NCBI RefSeq assembly: GCF_033100795.1 | Contig: NZ_JAWLVI010000001.1 | Span: forward strand, 496,001 to 560,000 | Origin: Pseudothioclava sp033100795 | GTDB taxonomy: Bacteria > Pseudomonadota > Alphaproteobacteria > Rhodobacterales > Rhodobacteraceae | Reading direction: 5' to 3' | Length of the DNA: 64,000 nt | In this document: positions 35,949-45,127 of the stretch, piece by piece | Position numbering within the stretch: position 1 is the first letter of the stretch | Layout: each line of letters begins with the position of its first letter | The notes under the pieces: generated by a model | The model's database searches: none | What the model saw: only the letters and a program-made list of their open reading frames with translations | What the model was told of the DNA's origin: nothing | Made by a program: the position numbers and the translations under genes

Positions 35949-36080
35949 CCGTGGCCTTCGCCGGATGTTTACGTTTAGATCACGCAGGAAACTGTCCAAA
36001 CATTGGGGAATAACTCTCTTCGATGAAAACAGCCCCCACAATGTGCAGACCGATCAGAATGCACGAGCAAGTTCAATCTG

Positions 36081-36608
36081 TCAAAATAGCTCCACGCCAT
36101 TTCCTGAGGCCTCTTTGATCGGGCGTTCGAACAGTTCCGCCTGACCGACCATTTTCTGGCGCGCGCGTCCAGTATCTGGCCAAAACTCGACGCGGCGCGC
36201 CTGGGTGCCGCCCAAACTCTGGCCAGTACACTCGATCATTTCACGCTGCAAAAAGCCAAGGACAAATTCCGAGTTCTTTTGGCCTATATCTGAAAGCCCC
36301 GCTATCATTCGAGCCCCTCCGAACACTTTGGCTTTCAGTCTGTTCCGGTGCGCACCATGTTTTATCAGGTCGTTGATCAATAACTCCATCGCGTTAACAC
36401 CAAAGCTGGCGGCTTGAATTGTCGTATTCGAGCTTTCCGGAAGTAGAAAATGGTTCATACCTCCAATTTTTGCGTCTTCATCGTAAAGACATGTCGCAAT
36501 GCATGACCCGAGAATTGTGGTAATTGACCTTTCCCCAAGTCCTCCAAACGCGTACTCACCTTGTGAAATATGGCGCGGTCTTTGCTCCGCTGTCGATTGA
36601 TACGACAT
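36081..36608 (-). CDS. cheD: Chemoreceptor glutamine deamidase CheD
   Basis: 175 residues. Cys36 in TILGSCIATC and His53 in GGMNHFLLP are the catalytic pair of the CheD fold, and KVFGGARMI with the Thr-rich strand follow. Deamidates specific Gln residues of MCPs so that they can be methylated. The start overlaps the cheB stop by one base (TAATG). In this cluster it lies last in an mcp-cheB-cheD operon, downstream of which the IS66 scar begins. Confidence 0.94.
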   Translation of the reverse strand: MSYQSTAEQRPRHISQGEYAFGGLGERSITTILGSCIATCLYDEDAKIGGMNHFLLPESSNTTIQAASFGVNAMELLINDLIKHGAHRNRLKAKVFGGARMIAGLSDIGQKNSEFVLGFLQREMIECTGQSLGGTQARRVEFWPDTGRARQKMVGQAELFERPIKEASGNGVELF

Positions 36609-37660
36609 TATCTACTCCCCATCATGCGCCGAGATCCGCTGGCCCCGCACAAATCCAGGATAACTTTCGGAATATCCGACAGAGCTAAGGCCGCTTCGGC
36701 AGCGCCCTCCTCAAGGGCCACTCTTGGCATGCCGAATACAACAGAAGACTCCGCGTCTTGTGCGAAACACCGCGCCCCCGCCTTACGCAACACTCCCATT
36801 CCGGCTGCCCCGTCTCGGCCCATGCCCGTCAGGATGAATGCGCAGGTATCTTGTGCAACCGGGACCGCAGACTTGAACAACACATCGACGGACGGTCGGT
36901 GGCCGGAGACTTTTGCGCCATCAATCAGACGACAGCGCAATGTATCCCCCGTTGAAATTGCCAAATGATGTTCTCCCCCCGGGGCGACATATATATTACC
37001 CTGCTGCAAAGGCTGGCCGTCTTGAGCGACCTGGATGGTCGGTCCGATTTTTCCATTCAGGCGGCGGGCAAAACTCGCGAGAAAGCTCTCTGGCATATGC
37101 TGGGCGATAAGCGTTGGTGGGCAGTTCTCTGGATAGGACTTCAGAATATGCTCCAGTGCAGTGACCCCGCCAGTCGACGACCCGATGAGAACATAGCGAC
37201 CGTTCCAAGTGAAATCGGTTGAGGGCGTTAAATGCGAGATTCCGCGTCCATTATGGATATGGGCGTCTGCCGCCGCGACCAGTAGATCGGCCAGTTCCTC
37301 AAACGCACTGATCAGGTCACCGTTTGACGGCTTGCCCACACAATCAACTGCCCCCAGCGACAAAGCTTCCAACGCCGCCGCCGATCCTTTCTGTGTCTCG
37401 GTCGAGATCATGATGACAGGAAGGGGGTGCAGGCGCATTAGGCGTTCAAGAAAGTCAAGACCGCTCATTCTGGGCATTTCGACATCAAGCGTCAGAACAT
37501 CAGGCTTCAAAGCCTTGATCTGTGCCCTGGCTTCAAAGGCGTCCGAAGCTTCTCCGACGACAACAAGCCGCGGATCTCGTGCCAATCGGGCGCGGATAAT
37601 TCTTCTTAGTGTCGCCGAGTCATCAACAATCAGAACGCGTTTGGGAACTTGCGCCATCAT
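36608..37660 (-). CDS. cheB: Chemotaxis protein-glutamate methylesterase CheB
   Basis: 350 residues from the ATG at 37660, with GGAGG 9 nt upstream (37670-37674). A longer in-frame extension would run into mcp. Receiver domain with IVDDSATLRR and phospho-Asp59 (VLTLDVEMPRMSGLDF), then the catalytic domain with LIGSSTGGVTALE (Ser), IAQHMPESFL (His) and ILTGMGRDGAAGM (Asp). Removes methyl groups from MCPs in response to CheA phosphorylation. Starts 19 bp after the mcp stop. Confidence 0.95.
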   Translation of the reverse strand: MMAQVPKRVLIVDDSATLRRIIRARLARDPRLVVVGEASDAFEARAQIKALKPDVLTLDVEMPRMSGLDFLERLMRLHPLPVIMISTETQKGSAAALEALSLGAVDCVGKPSNGDLISAFEELADLLVAAADAHIHNGRGISHLTPSTDFTWNGRYVLIGSSTGGVTALEHILKSYPENCPPTLIAQHMPESFLASFARRLNGKIGPTIQVAQDGQPLQQGNIYVAPGGEHHLAISTGDTLRCRLIDGAKVSGHRPSVDVLFKSAVPVAQDTCAFILTGMGRDGAAGMGVLRKAGARCFAQDAESSVVFGMPRVALEEGAAEAALALSDIPKVILDLCGASGSRRMMGSR

Positions 37661-37679
37661 CTCAGGAGACCTCCAAAAG

Positions 37680-40600
37680 TCAAAAATCTTCCCATTCGTC
37701 AACATCGCGGGCGGCACTTAAGGCAAGGTTCCCCGTGATCGTTGACGATTGGGAGAAACTTGCGCTCCCGAAACTCATTGTATCCCCGGACGGAGAGTCA
37801 TCCGAACGTATTTCCACCAAACTTCCCTCCACGTCAGAGGTCTTGAACTGACGCGTTATCGCCCGCAATGTCTCTGCTCCACGGCTTAACGAATGGCTGG
37901 CGGCTGTTGTCTCTTCGAACATGGCTGCGTTTTGCTGCGTCCCCTGATCCAACTGGTTCATCGCACTGTTGATTTCGGTCAGTCCCGCCGCTTGCTCACG
38001 CGAACTTGCAGCGATTTCCGAAACACGCGAGGCTACATCCAGAACAGAGTGCAAAATTCCCTTAAGCGCCTGCCCCGTCTCCCCGACAAGCTCTACCCCA
38101 CGCTTCACATGCCCGGACGAGGCCGTAATCAATCCGTCAATTTCCCGCGCTGCCTCGGACGATCTCTGCGCAAGAGCACGCACTTCGGAAGCGACGACAG
38201 CGAAACCACGCCCGGCATCGCCAGCGCGCGCGGCTTCGACGCCCGCGTTCAGCGCCAATAGATTGGTCTGGAAAGCGATCTCGTCTATGACGCCGATGAT
38301 CTTCGAAATCTGAGACGACGATTCTTCAATCTCGCTCATGGCCGAAACGGCTTGGGCCACGATCTCGCCAGAGGCCTCTGCACTGTCGCGCGCTTCTTTT
38401 ACAACGCGGTCGGCCTCTGTCACCCCCTCGGTCGCGGATTTCACGGATGCCGTCAATTCATCAAGAGCTGCAGCGGTTTCTTCAAGCGTGGCAGCCTGCT
38501 GCTCTGTCCGGCGGCTCAGGTCTTCTGCTGCATTGGTGATTTCCTGCGCCTCACCATCAATCGAGGTCGCATTGTCGATCACAACCTGCATCGCAGATCC
38601 GAGTTTGGTCACGGCGGCGTTGAAATTGTAACGCAGCCCCTCGTATTCATCCGGGAACGCGGTTTCGATGCTGGAGGACAGATCACCATCGGACAGCAGG
38701 TCCAGACCGGTCTTCAGCGCCTCGACAACAGCATTCTGGCTTTCCATCATAATGCGATTGCGTTCCTGCGCCTCCATCAGCGTCTGGCGTGCTTTGGTAA
38801 CATTGTTGCCGATCAGCAGAATTTTGAAGACGTGACCATTGCGATCTGGCACCGGGGTCAAAGACCCCTCGGCAAGAAGGATCGCGCCATTCTTTCCGAC
38901 AAAACGCATCACACCCTGAATAGGCGTTCCCGCGCGCAAAACCTGGCAAATATCATCGCCAAAATCGTCAATCGTCATGAACTCCATCAGATCAGCACCG
39001 CGCAGTGCATCCGTCGCGCAGTCAAGCGCATCGCAGAAATTACTGTTCGCGCGCAACACATGCATATCGGGATCCACCTCACAGACCACCTGCGCTTCGT
39101 CGATCGCGTCAAGAAGCGCACGCTGCAGACGCAGTTCGGTTACATCGCGCCATTCGACAACATAGCCGACCTGCTCGCCTGCCTGGTCGTGGATGGCACT
39201 TACATCTATCCCGTATCTCCCAAGCCCGATCACAATATCCGCATGGAACGGCAGGTTCGCCGGTTCAGACAGAACTCCTCGGATACGTTCCGGGTTATGG
39301 TGGAACACATCCATGCTCGTGCCGATCAGGTTGGTGAAATCCTGCTCGGGATTGATCGCGCGGAAATCTGCAAGGTTCTTGCTGATCAGGCTGGTCTGTG
39401 CGGGGTTGCAGTGCAGGATATTGAAATCCTTGTCGACCATCATCATCGACGCCGAGGATGCGTCAAAAGCCGCGCCTTGCAAAAGGGCGTGGAACTGCGC
39501 GGCATCGGCCGTTGCCAGTTCGAAACGCAACTGTTCAAGCGCACCGGCGATCTGACCGACCTCGTCCTTACGACCGGCTAGCGGAATATCTGTTTCCCGA
39601 TCCCCTTTGGCCAGGCGGTCGATCGCAGCCCCCAGCCCGGACAGAGGCCGGGCAACAGACCGCGCCATCAACCACGCCATAACGGCCAGAACCGCAATAT
39701 TCCAGCTTGCGTGAAACAGCATTGATCCAGCCAGAACAGCCGCAGGAGCATACATCTCTTCCGCAGTCTGCTCGGCCTGAACCGCCCAGAACCGCCCGTA
39801 GAGCATAAACGGCTGATAGGCTATCACAGCCTGCTTCCCTGAAACCCCGATCGACTCGATCGTGCCGCTTTCATCGTCTAGCGCCATTTCAGTCGTGGTG
39901 CTATTTGCCTTCAGGCTCATGACTGTCGGCTCATCGAAGCCGCGCAGCTGATTGAGAATGGTTCCGGCTTCGTCGACGAGATATGCCATGCCGGTTTCCC
40001 CAAGCCCCCCCTCGCGCGACAGGATCATATTGAGTTTATGCGTCGGAACTTTCGCGACCACCGCGCCAATCGGCTCTTGTTTGCGGTCCATCACCGCCGA
40101 GGCCACATAGTATTCCGCCGAACGTCCATCAGCCGATGCGATGAACGGTGAAACTGCGAGATCTGTCCCCCCCGTCTCGAGCACCGCACCGGCAACCCGT
40201 GCCAGTTGCGTGTCTGCGAATTCGGGCGTGTTGAGATTTGCTGCGAACTCCGGCCCTTTCCAGAGCGAATACAGAACCTGCCCCGAAGCATCCACCAGAT
40301 ACAGATCGTTGAAGTCCCATTGCTCCGCCTGAATAACGAACCCTTTGTGCAGGCGCGCGTGATGGACCGAGTATTCCATCAGAAAATTCGGAGATTCCGT
40401 CTTTGCCCGCGCCTCCTCGCTAAACGGGTTTTCCGTCGGGTAGAGATTACGCACCTGATCGGCCGCGCTATCCCCCATCACATGCAACGCGATGCGGAAA
40501 TCCTGCAATGCCCTGACAGTCGTCTGGTTCGTTGCCAGCGTGCGCATGTTCGCGTCGATCTGGTTCGCCCAATCATCTATATCTGTCAAACGGTTAGCCA

Positions 40601-40754
40601 GCGTTAGCTCAAGCTGTTGCGAGCCGCTTTCTTCCAGCAGAACTTTTGCCGACCGATAGGCCGACACCCCCATGATCGACAGCGCCACCATTGCGATAGC
40701 AACAAGCATGATGGGCAGTTTGATCGAAAGGTTGAGGTTGTTGAACCACTTCAT
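37680..40754 (-). CDS. mcp: Methyl-accepting chemotaxis protein with cache, HAMP and two PAS domains
   Basis: 1024 residues from the ATG at 40754 (GGAGG at 40760-40764). Order: TM1 (about 9-32), a large periplasmic sensor of roughly 300 residues with a double-cache pattern (TDIDDWANQIDANMRTLA, GEAGMAYLVDEAG-type strand), TM2 near residue 345-365, HAMP (SVARPLSGLGAAIDRLAKGD), two PAS-like segments (about 440-560 and 570-680), then the signalling hairpin with IDEIAFQTNLLALNAGVEAARAG, flanked by methylation helices. The last residues DVDEWEDF end in an xWxxF motif like the NWETF CheR/CheB tether. Ligand unknown. Confidence 0.94.
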   Translation of the reverse strand: MKWFNNLNLSIKLPIMLVAIAMVALSIMGVSAYRSAKVLLEESGSQQLELTLANRLTDIDDWANQIDANMRTLATNQTTVRALQDFRIALHVMGDSAADQVRNLYPTENPFSEEARAKTESPNFLMEYSVHHARLHKGFVIQAEQWDFNDLYLVDASGQVLYSLWKGPEFAANLNTPEFADTQLARVAGAVLETGGTDLAVSPFIASADGRSAEYYVASAVMDRKQEPIGAVVAKVPTHKLNMILSREGGLGETGMAYLVDEAGTILNQLRGFDEPTVMSLKANSTTTEMALDDESGTIESIGVSGKQAVIAYQPFMLYGRFWAVQAEQTAEEMYAPAAVLAGSMLFHASWNIAVLAVMAWLMARSVARPLSGLGAAIDRLAKGDRETDIPLAGRKDEVGQIAGALEQLRFELATADAAQFHALLQGAAFDASSASMMMVDKDFNILHCNPAQTSLISKNLADFRAINPEQDFTNLIGTSMDVFHHNPERIRGVLSEPANLPFHADIVIGLGRYGIDVSAIHDQAGEQVGYVVEWRDVTELRLQRALLDAIDEAQVVCEVDPDMHVLRANSNFCDALDCATDALRGADLMEFMTIDDFGDDICQVLRAGTPIQGVMRFVGKNGAILLAEGSLTPVPDRNGHVFKILLIGNNVTKARQTLMEAQERNRIMMESQNAVVEALKTGLDLLSDGDLSSSIETAFPDEYEGLRYNFNAAVTKLGSAMQVVIDNATSIDGEAQEITNAAEDLSRRTEQQAATLEETAAALDELTASVKSATEGVTEADRVVKEARDSAEASGEIVAQAVSAMSEIEESSSQISKIIGVIDEIAFQTNLLALNAGVEAARAGDAGRGFAVVASEVRALAQRSSEAAREIDGLITASSGHVKRGVELVGETGQALKGILHSVLDVASRVSEIAASSREQAAGLTEINSAMNQLDQGTQQNAAMFEETTAASHSLSRGAETLRAITRQFKTSDVEGSLVEIRSDDSPSGDTMSFGSASFSQSSTITGNLALSAARDVDEWEDF

Positions 40755-40860
40755 ACCGGCCTCCGGTGCAAGAATCACGCGCGGCCGGAAATGCACCAGA
40801 CCGCCTTCAAGGGGGAACCTTGGCCGGAAGTCTTGAAGATTCTTTTAAATCGAAAATTGT

Positions 40861-41610
40861 TCAGATACGCCCGAAAGCCGCGAGCAACAGCGACAGACGC
40901 TTTCGCAGCTCGGAACCTTCTAGCGCACCTGCCGCAACGCGAGCCGGATCCAGCTGCGCCAACCGCAGAACGTGGCGCGCCTGCCAGCCCGCCAGAAGCG
41001 CAGGCTTCAGCCCTGCGCGAACGCGTGCACGAGAGAGCCGCGCAAGCCCCGCTGCGGCCAGTTTCCGCACAGCCTCGGGGCGGCCATCGGGCAAGGGCAC
41101 GCACCCGCGCTCCTCCAAGGCAGGGATCGCGCGCAAATAGTTTGCCAACCCCGCCGCCACACCGAAGTCGCGCAAGCCTGCCTCGTCGGCATCATCCGCG
41201 CCGAGCACCCGCGCCGCCGCCCAATAGAGGTTCCCCGCTGTCGCATCAAGATAGGCCCACAGCGCGGCTTCGTCCGCAAACGGCTCGCGCCAGCAATCCC
41301 AGCGACGTGCCTCGGCAATGCCTGCCAAAAGCCCCGCCTGCGCGCGTAAGGGGGCCAGTGCCGGCCCCAGCTCATGCGGCACCTCGACCCCGGCCTGCGC
41401 AAGATTGTCCAGCGCATCGACCCACCATTGCAGGCGCATTTCCGCAACCATCGGCTCGGTCGAGGCCCAGGGCGCGCGTGCAATCTCAAGGTTCACGGCA
41501 TAAAGCGGCCAAAGTTGCGGGCGCAGCGCGGCGGGTGCGGCCATAACGGCGGCAAACCTTTCGGGATCGCCGCGTTCAACCATCTGCGCTGCAATCAGCG
41601 CCGCGCTCAT
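40861..41610 (-). CDS. Squalene/phytoene synthase family protein
   Basis: 249 residues. The helical prenyl-synthase pattern is visible in LRPQLWPLYAVNLEIARAPW, MRLQWWVDALDNLA (aspartate-rich region 1), YLDATAGNLYWAAARVLG and GVAAGLANYLRAIPALEERG (region 2). The second Asp-rich motif is weak, as in NDUFAF6-like members, so a true carotenoid or squalene reaction is doubtful. It overlaps cimA by 4 bp on its 5' side, with no other isoprenoid gene nearby. Function left open. Confidence 0.85.
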   Translation of the reverse strand: MSAALIAAQMVERGDPERFAAVMAAPAALRPQLWPLYAVNLEIARAPWASTEPMVAEMRLQWWVDALDNLAQAGVEVPHELGPALAPLRAQAGLLAGIAEARRWDCWREPFADEAALWAYLDATAGNLYWAAARVLGADDADEAGLRDFGVAAGLANYLRAIPALEERGCVPLPDGRPEAVRKLAAAGLARLSRARVRAGLKPALLAGWQARHVLRLAQLDPARVAAGALEGSELRKRLSLLLAAFGRI

Positions 41611-43229
41611 ACCGGCTGGACCCCTTCACTCACCAGCTTCCACTGGACCGCCTCAAGCAGCGCCTCGAAGGAGGCATCGACTATATTGGCCGACACCCCC
41701 ACCGTCGACCAGCGCTGCCCCGCGCCGTCTTCGCTGTCGATAATCACCCGCGTCACGGCCTCGGTCCCGCCTTGAGTGATCCGCACGCGGAAATCGACCA
41801 GCTTCACATCGTCGATATAGCGCTGATACGGCCCCAGATCCTTGGCCAGCGCTTTGGAGAGCGCGTTCACCGGCCCCCGGTCACAGCCCTGCTCGTCAAA
41901 GCTTTCCGAGACCGAGAGCGTCTTTTGCCCGCCGATCTTCACCACCACCACCGCCTCGGAGGAGTTCACCATCTGGTCATAGCGGTTCTTGCGGCGCTCC
42001 ACGGTCACACGGTAGCGCTTGACCTCGAAGAAACGCGGCAACAGCCCCAGCTCACGCCGCGCCACCAGCTCGAACGAGGCTTGCGCGCCGTCATAGGCAT
42101 ATCCCTGATCCTCGCGCTCCTTGATAACCTCAAGAATGCGGCCAAGGCGCGGGTCTTTCGGGTCAACCTCGATCCCCATATCGGCCAGACGCGCGCGCAG
42201 ATTGGACTGCCCTGCCTGATTGGACATCGGGATCAGCCGCGTATTGCCTACCACGCTCGGGTCGATGTGTTCGTAGGTGGAGGGGTCCTTCAGAATGGCG
42301 CTGGCGTGCAGCCCCGCCTTATGCGCAAAGGCCGACGCGCCGACATAGGGGGCCGAGCGCAGCGGCACGCGGTTCAGAATATCGTCCAGCCTGCGCGAGA
42401 GTTTCGTCATCCCCGACAGCGCCTCGGGCGGCACCCCTGTTTCCAGCGTCGAGCGGAACGGCTCTTTCAGCAAAAGCGTCGGGATCAGCGTCGTGAGGTT
42501 CGCATTGCCACACCGCTCGCCCAGACCGTTCAGCGTGCCCTGCACATGGCGCACCCCCGCCTCGATCGCCGCCAAAGACGCCGCAACCGCATTGCCCGTG
42601 TCATCGTGGCAATGGATGCCCAGACGGTCGCCAGGGAGACCCGCATCAATCACCGCGCGGGTGATCTCGGCCACCTCGGCAGGCAGCGTGCCGCCGTTCG
42701 TGTCGCACAGCACCACCCACCGCGCGCCGGCACGGTAAGCCGCCAGAACTGCCTCCAAAGCATAGGGCGCATTGGCCTTATAGCCGTCAAAGAAATGCTC
42801 GGCATCGAACAGCGCCTCACGCCCCTCCGCCACGATATGCGCGACCGAGGCGCGGATATTCTCAAGGTTTTCCTCAAGCGTGATCCCAAGCGCGGTGGTC
42901 ACATGGTAATCATGCGTCTTGCCGACCAGACAGACGGCGGGCGTGCCTGCGTTCATCACGCCAGCCAGCACCTCGTCATTCGCGGCCGAGCGCCCTGCCC
43001 GCTTGGTCATGCCAAAGGCGGTGAAGGTCGCGCGGGTATCGGGGCGGGCCTCGAAAAAATCGCTGTCCGTCGGGTTTGCGCCCGGCCAGCCGCCCTCGAT
43101 ATAATCAATGCCAATCGCATCCAGCCCCTTGGCGATTGCGATCTTTTCCGGAACCGAGAACTGCACGCCCTGCGTCTGCTGCCCGTCGCGCAGCGTGGTG
43201 TCGTAAAGGTAAAGGCGGTCTTTGGTCAT
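41607..43229 (-). CDS. cimA: (R)-citramalate synthase
   Basis: 540 residues of the isopropylmalate-synthase superfamily, CimA type. Catalytic loop TTLRDGQQTQGVQFS, metal-binding HCHDDTGNAVAAS, GLGERCGNANL, then SAFAHKAGLHASAI and a C-terminal LeuA-type regulatory domain (residues about 400-540). Joins pyruvate and acetyl-CoA to citramalate, a threonine-independent route to isoleucine. End feedback by isoleucine is usual in the family but not checkable here. 27 bp downstream of the cysS stop, same strand. Confidence 0.93.
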   Translation of the reverse strand: MTKDRLYLYDTTLRDGQQTQGVQFSVPEKIAIAKGLDAIGIDYIEGGWPGANPTDSDFFEARPDTRATFTAFGMTKRAGRSAANDEVLAGVMNAGTPAVCLVGKTHDYHVTTALGITLEENLENIRASVAHIVAEGREALFDAEHFFDGYKANAPYALEAVLAAYRAGARWVVLCDTNGGTLPAEVAEITRAVIDAGLPGDRLGIHCHDDTGNAVAASLAAIEAGVRHVQGTLNGLGERCGNANLTTLIPTLLLKEPFRSTLETGVPPEALSGMTKLSRRLDDILNRVPLRSAPYVGASAFAHKAGLHASAILKDPSTYEHIDPSVVGNTRLIPMSNQAGQSNLRARLADMGIEVDPKDPRLGRILEVIKEREDQGYAYDGAQASFELVARRELGLLPRFFEVKRYRVTVERRKNRYDQMVNSSEAVVVVKIGGQKTLSVSESFDEQGCDRGPVNALSKALAKDLGPYQRYIDDVKLVDFRVRITQGGTEAVTRVIIDSEDGAGQRWSTVGVSANIVDASFEALLEAVQWKLVSEGVQPV

Positions 43230-43256
43230 TTTGAATTTCCTCCCGCGACCCTTAGG

Positions 43257-44654
43257 TCACAGCCCCTCCAGCTTGGCAGCGTCGAACCCGGAACCGGGGA
43301 CAAGCTCGACCCCCGCCTTCGACATGCGCACCTCGACGCCCGCAGCAACAAGCGCGGATTTAAGGGCATCGACAGGAGCAAAGTCCTTGGTTTCCATTGC
43401 GGTGGCGCGCAACGCCGCCAGCTTGTCGGCCAAGGCGCTCAGATCGACATCGGGTGTGGCGGCCCAAGCTGGAATATCTGTCCCCATCAATCCCAAAAAC
43501 TGCAGTGTTGCACGCAAGGTAGATACGTCATCCGCATGCGCGAGCTGATGGCATTGTGCGATTGCTTCAGCCGTATTCAGATCATTAGCAAGGGCTGAAA
43601 TGACCGCAACATATGGTTTCGACGCATTATCAACGCCTTGCGCCGCGATCTTATACCACTTGCGCAGCGTCGCCCCGGCCTGCGTGGCCTTCTCGGCGGT
43701 CCAGTCCATCGGCTTGGCGTAATGCGTTTGCAAGAACACGAACCGGATCACCTCACCCGGAATGCCCTGATCCAGCAAGTCGCGCACGGTGAAGAAGTTG
43801 CCAAGCGACTTGGACATCTTCTTACCCTCGACCTGCAACATCTCGTTATGCAGCCAATAACGCGCGAAACCCGCCTCGGGGTGCGCGCAGCAGCTTTGCG
43901 CGATCTCGTTTTCGTGGTGCGGGAATTGCAGGTCGATCCCGCCCGCGTGAATGTCAAAGCTCGCGCCCAAGAGTTCATAGCTCATCGCGGAACATTCGAT
44001 ATGCCAACCCGGACGCCCCTTGCCCCAGGGGCTGTCCCACCCCGGAAGCCCCGCATCTGACGGTTTCCAAAGCACAAAATCCATCGGGTCTTCTTTGAAA
44101 GGCGCCACCTCGACCCGCGCGCCTGCGATCATATCGTCGACCGAGCGGCCAGACAGCGCGCCGTAAGCCTGATACGAGCGCACACGGAACAGCACATGGC
44201 CCTCTTTCGCATAAGCATGGCCCTTGGTGATCAGATCCTCGATCATCGCGATCATCGCGCCGATGTAATCGGTCGCGCGCGGCTCGTGATCGGGGCGGAG
44301 CGCGCCAAGCGCATCCATATCAGCGTGATACCAGCCGATCGTCTCTTCGGTGCGCTGGCGGATCAGATCTTCCAGCGTTCCCTCCGCACCCGTCTCTTTG
44401 CGGGCCAGCGCGGTCGCGTTGATCTTGTCATCCACGTCGGTGAAATTGCGCACATAGGTCACATGATCCGTGCCGTAGACATGGCGCAGCAGCCGGTAAA
44501 GCATATCAATCACCACCACAGGCCGCGCATTCCCCAGATGCGCCCGGTCATAGACCGTCGGGCCGCACAGATAAATCCGCACGTTTTGCGGGTCGATCGG
44601 GGTGAAATCCTCTTCTTTGCGGGACTTCGAATTGCGCAAACGGATCTGGGTCAT
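43257..44654 (-). CDS. cysS: Cysteinyl-tRNA synthetase
   Basis: Class I synthetase of 465 residues. Zn-binding Cys in YLCGPTVYD, HIGH-type motif AHLGNARP, KMSKS in GKKMSKSLGNF, and Zn ligands in WHIECSAMS and GIDLQFPHHENEIAQS. The start is at 44654 or 44657 (two ATGs in tandem); the GAGG at 44660-44663 is better spaced for 44654. The C-terminal anticodon-binding part is short but complete. Upstream is a 180-bp spacer with a GC-rich hairpin. Confidence 0.97.
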   Translation of the reverse strand: MTQIRLRNSKSRKEEDFTPIDPQNVRIYLCGPTVYDRAHLGNARPVVVIDMLYRLLRHVYGTDHVTYVRNFTDVDDKINATALARKETGAEGTLEDLIRQRTEETIGWYHADMDALGALRPDHEPRATDYIGAMIAMIEDLITKGHAYAKEGHVLFRVRSYQAYGALSGRSVDDMIAGARVEVAPFKEDPMDFVLWKPSDAGLPGWDSPWGKGRPGWHIECSAMSYELLGASFDIHAGGIDLQFPHHENEIAQSCCAHPEAGFARYWLHNEMLQVEGKKMSKSLGNFFTVRDLLDQGIPGEVIRFVFLQTHYAKPMDWTAEKATQAGATLRKWYKIAAQGVDNASKPYVAVISALANDLNTAEAIAQCHQLAHADDVSTLRATLQFLGLMGTDIPAWAATPDVDLSALADKLAALRATAMETKDFAPVDALKSALVAAGVEVRMSKAGVELVPGSGFDAAKLEGL

Positions 44655-44799
44655 CATGGCCTCGCGGGTATCGTCCCGGCGGGGCTTAGCAGCTTCGAGA
44701 TTTTTGGGAAACCGAAGAACCGACCCGCCGGACCTATGTCAGCAGATAATGCAAATAATCTGGGTGCGGATCGTGTTCATGGCGCCTTGATAGCAAGGG

Positions 44800-44831
44800 G
44801 CGCGGGCCGTGCCAAGCGGCAAGGCCCGCGC
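44800..44831. terminator. GC-rich hairpin downstream of the DUF1330 gene
   Basis: GCGCGGGCC (44800-44808) pairs with GGCCCGCGC (44823-44831) around a 14-nt loop. It lies just past the DUF1330 stop on the minus strand but has no T-run, so Rho-independent activity is doubtful. Confidence 0.4.
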
Positions 44832-44836
44832 GCGAC

Positions 44837-45127
44837 TTATTCCGTCAGTTCGACGATCACCAGTTCGCGCTCAGAGGCACCGCGCGCGTGGGACAGCGCC
44901 TCCTGATACTCGGGGCTGTGATAGCAGGCCTCTGCCGCCTCGAGCGAGGGGAAGCGCGCCACGACATTGCGCGGGCGCTCCTTGCCCTCAAGCTGCACGA
45001 AACGCCCGCCGCGCGCCAGAAACGCGCCGCCGTGGGCGGCAATCGCGGGACCGGCAAGCGTCGCATAGCGGCCATAGGCTTCGGGGTCGGTCACGGTGAC
45101 GTGGGCAATCCAAAGGGCTGCGGGCAT
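44837..45127 (-). CDS. DUF1330 domain protein
   Basis: 96 residues, a small ferredoxin-like dimeric alpha+beta barrel: AALWIAHVTVTDPEAYGRYA, HGGAFLARGGRFVQLEG, VVARFPSLEAAEACYHSPEYQ. The family is uncharacterised; members sit in varied contexts. The start overlaps the alaS stop by one base (TGATG), so it is translated with alaS. Confidence 0.93.
   Translation of the reverse strand: MPAALWIAHVTVTDPEAYGRYATLAGPAIAAHGGAFLARGGRFVQLEGKERPRNVVARFPSLEAAEACYHSPEYQEALSHARGASERELVIVELTE

Larger units (their letters stand above)
34944..36080. mobile_element. IS66-scarred convergent junction of the chemotaxis cluster
   Basis: 1.1 kb without an intact gene between the last plus-strand che gene and the end of cheD on the minus strand. 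It holds the two oppositely oriented IS66 remnants (35069-35518 and 35565-35948). The flanks 34944-35068 and 35949-36080 have no coding frame I can support. No promoter or terminator stands out. Confidence 0.75.
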
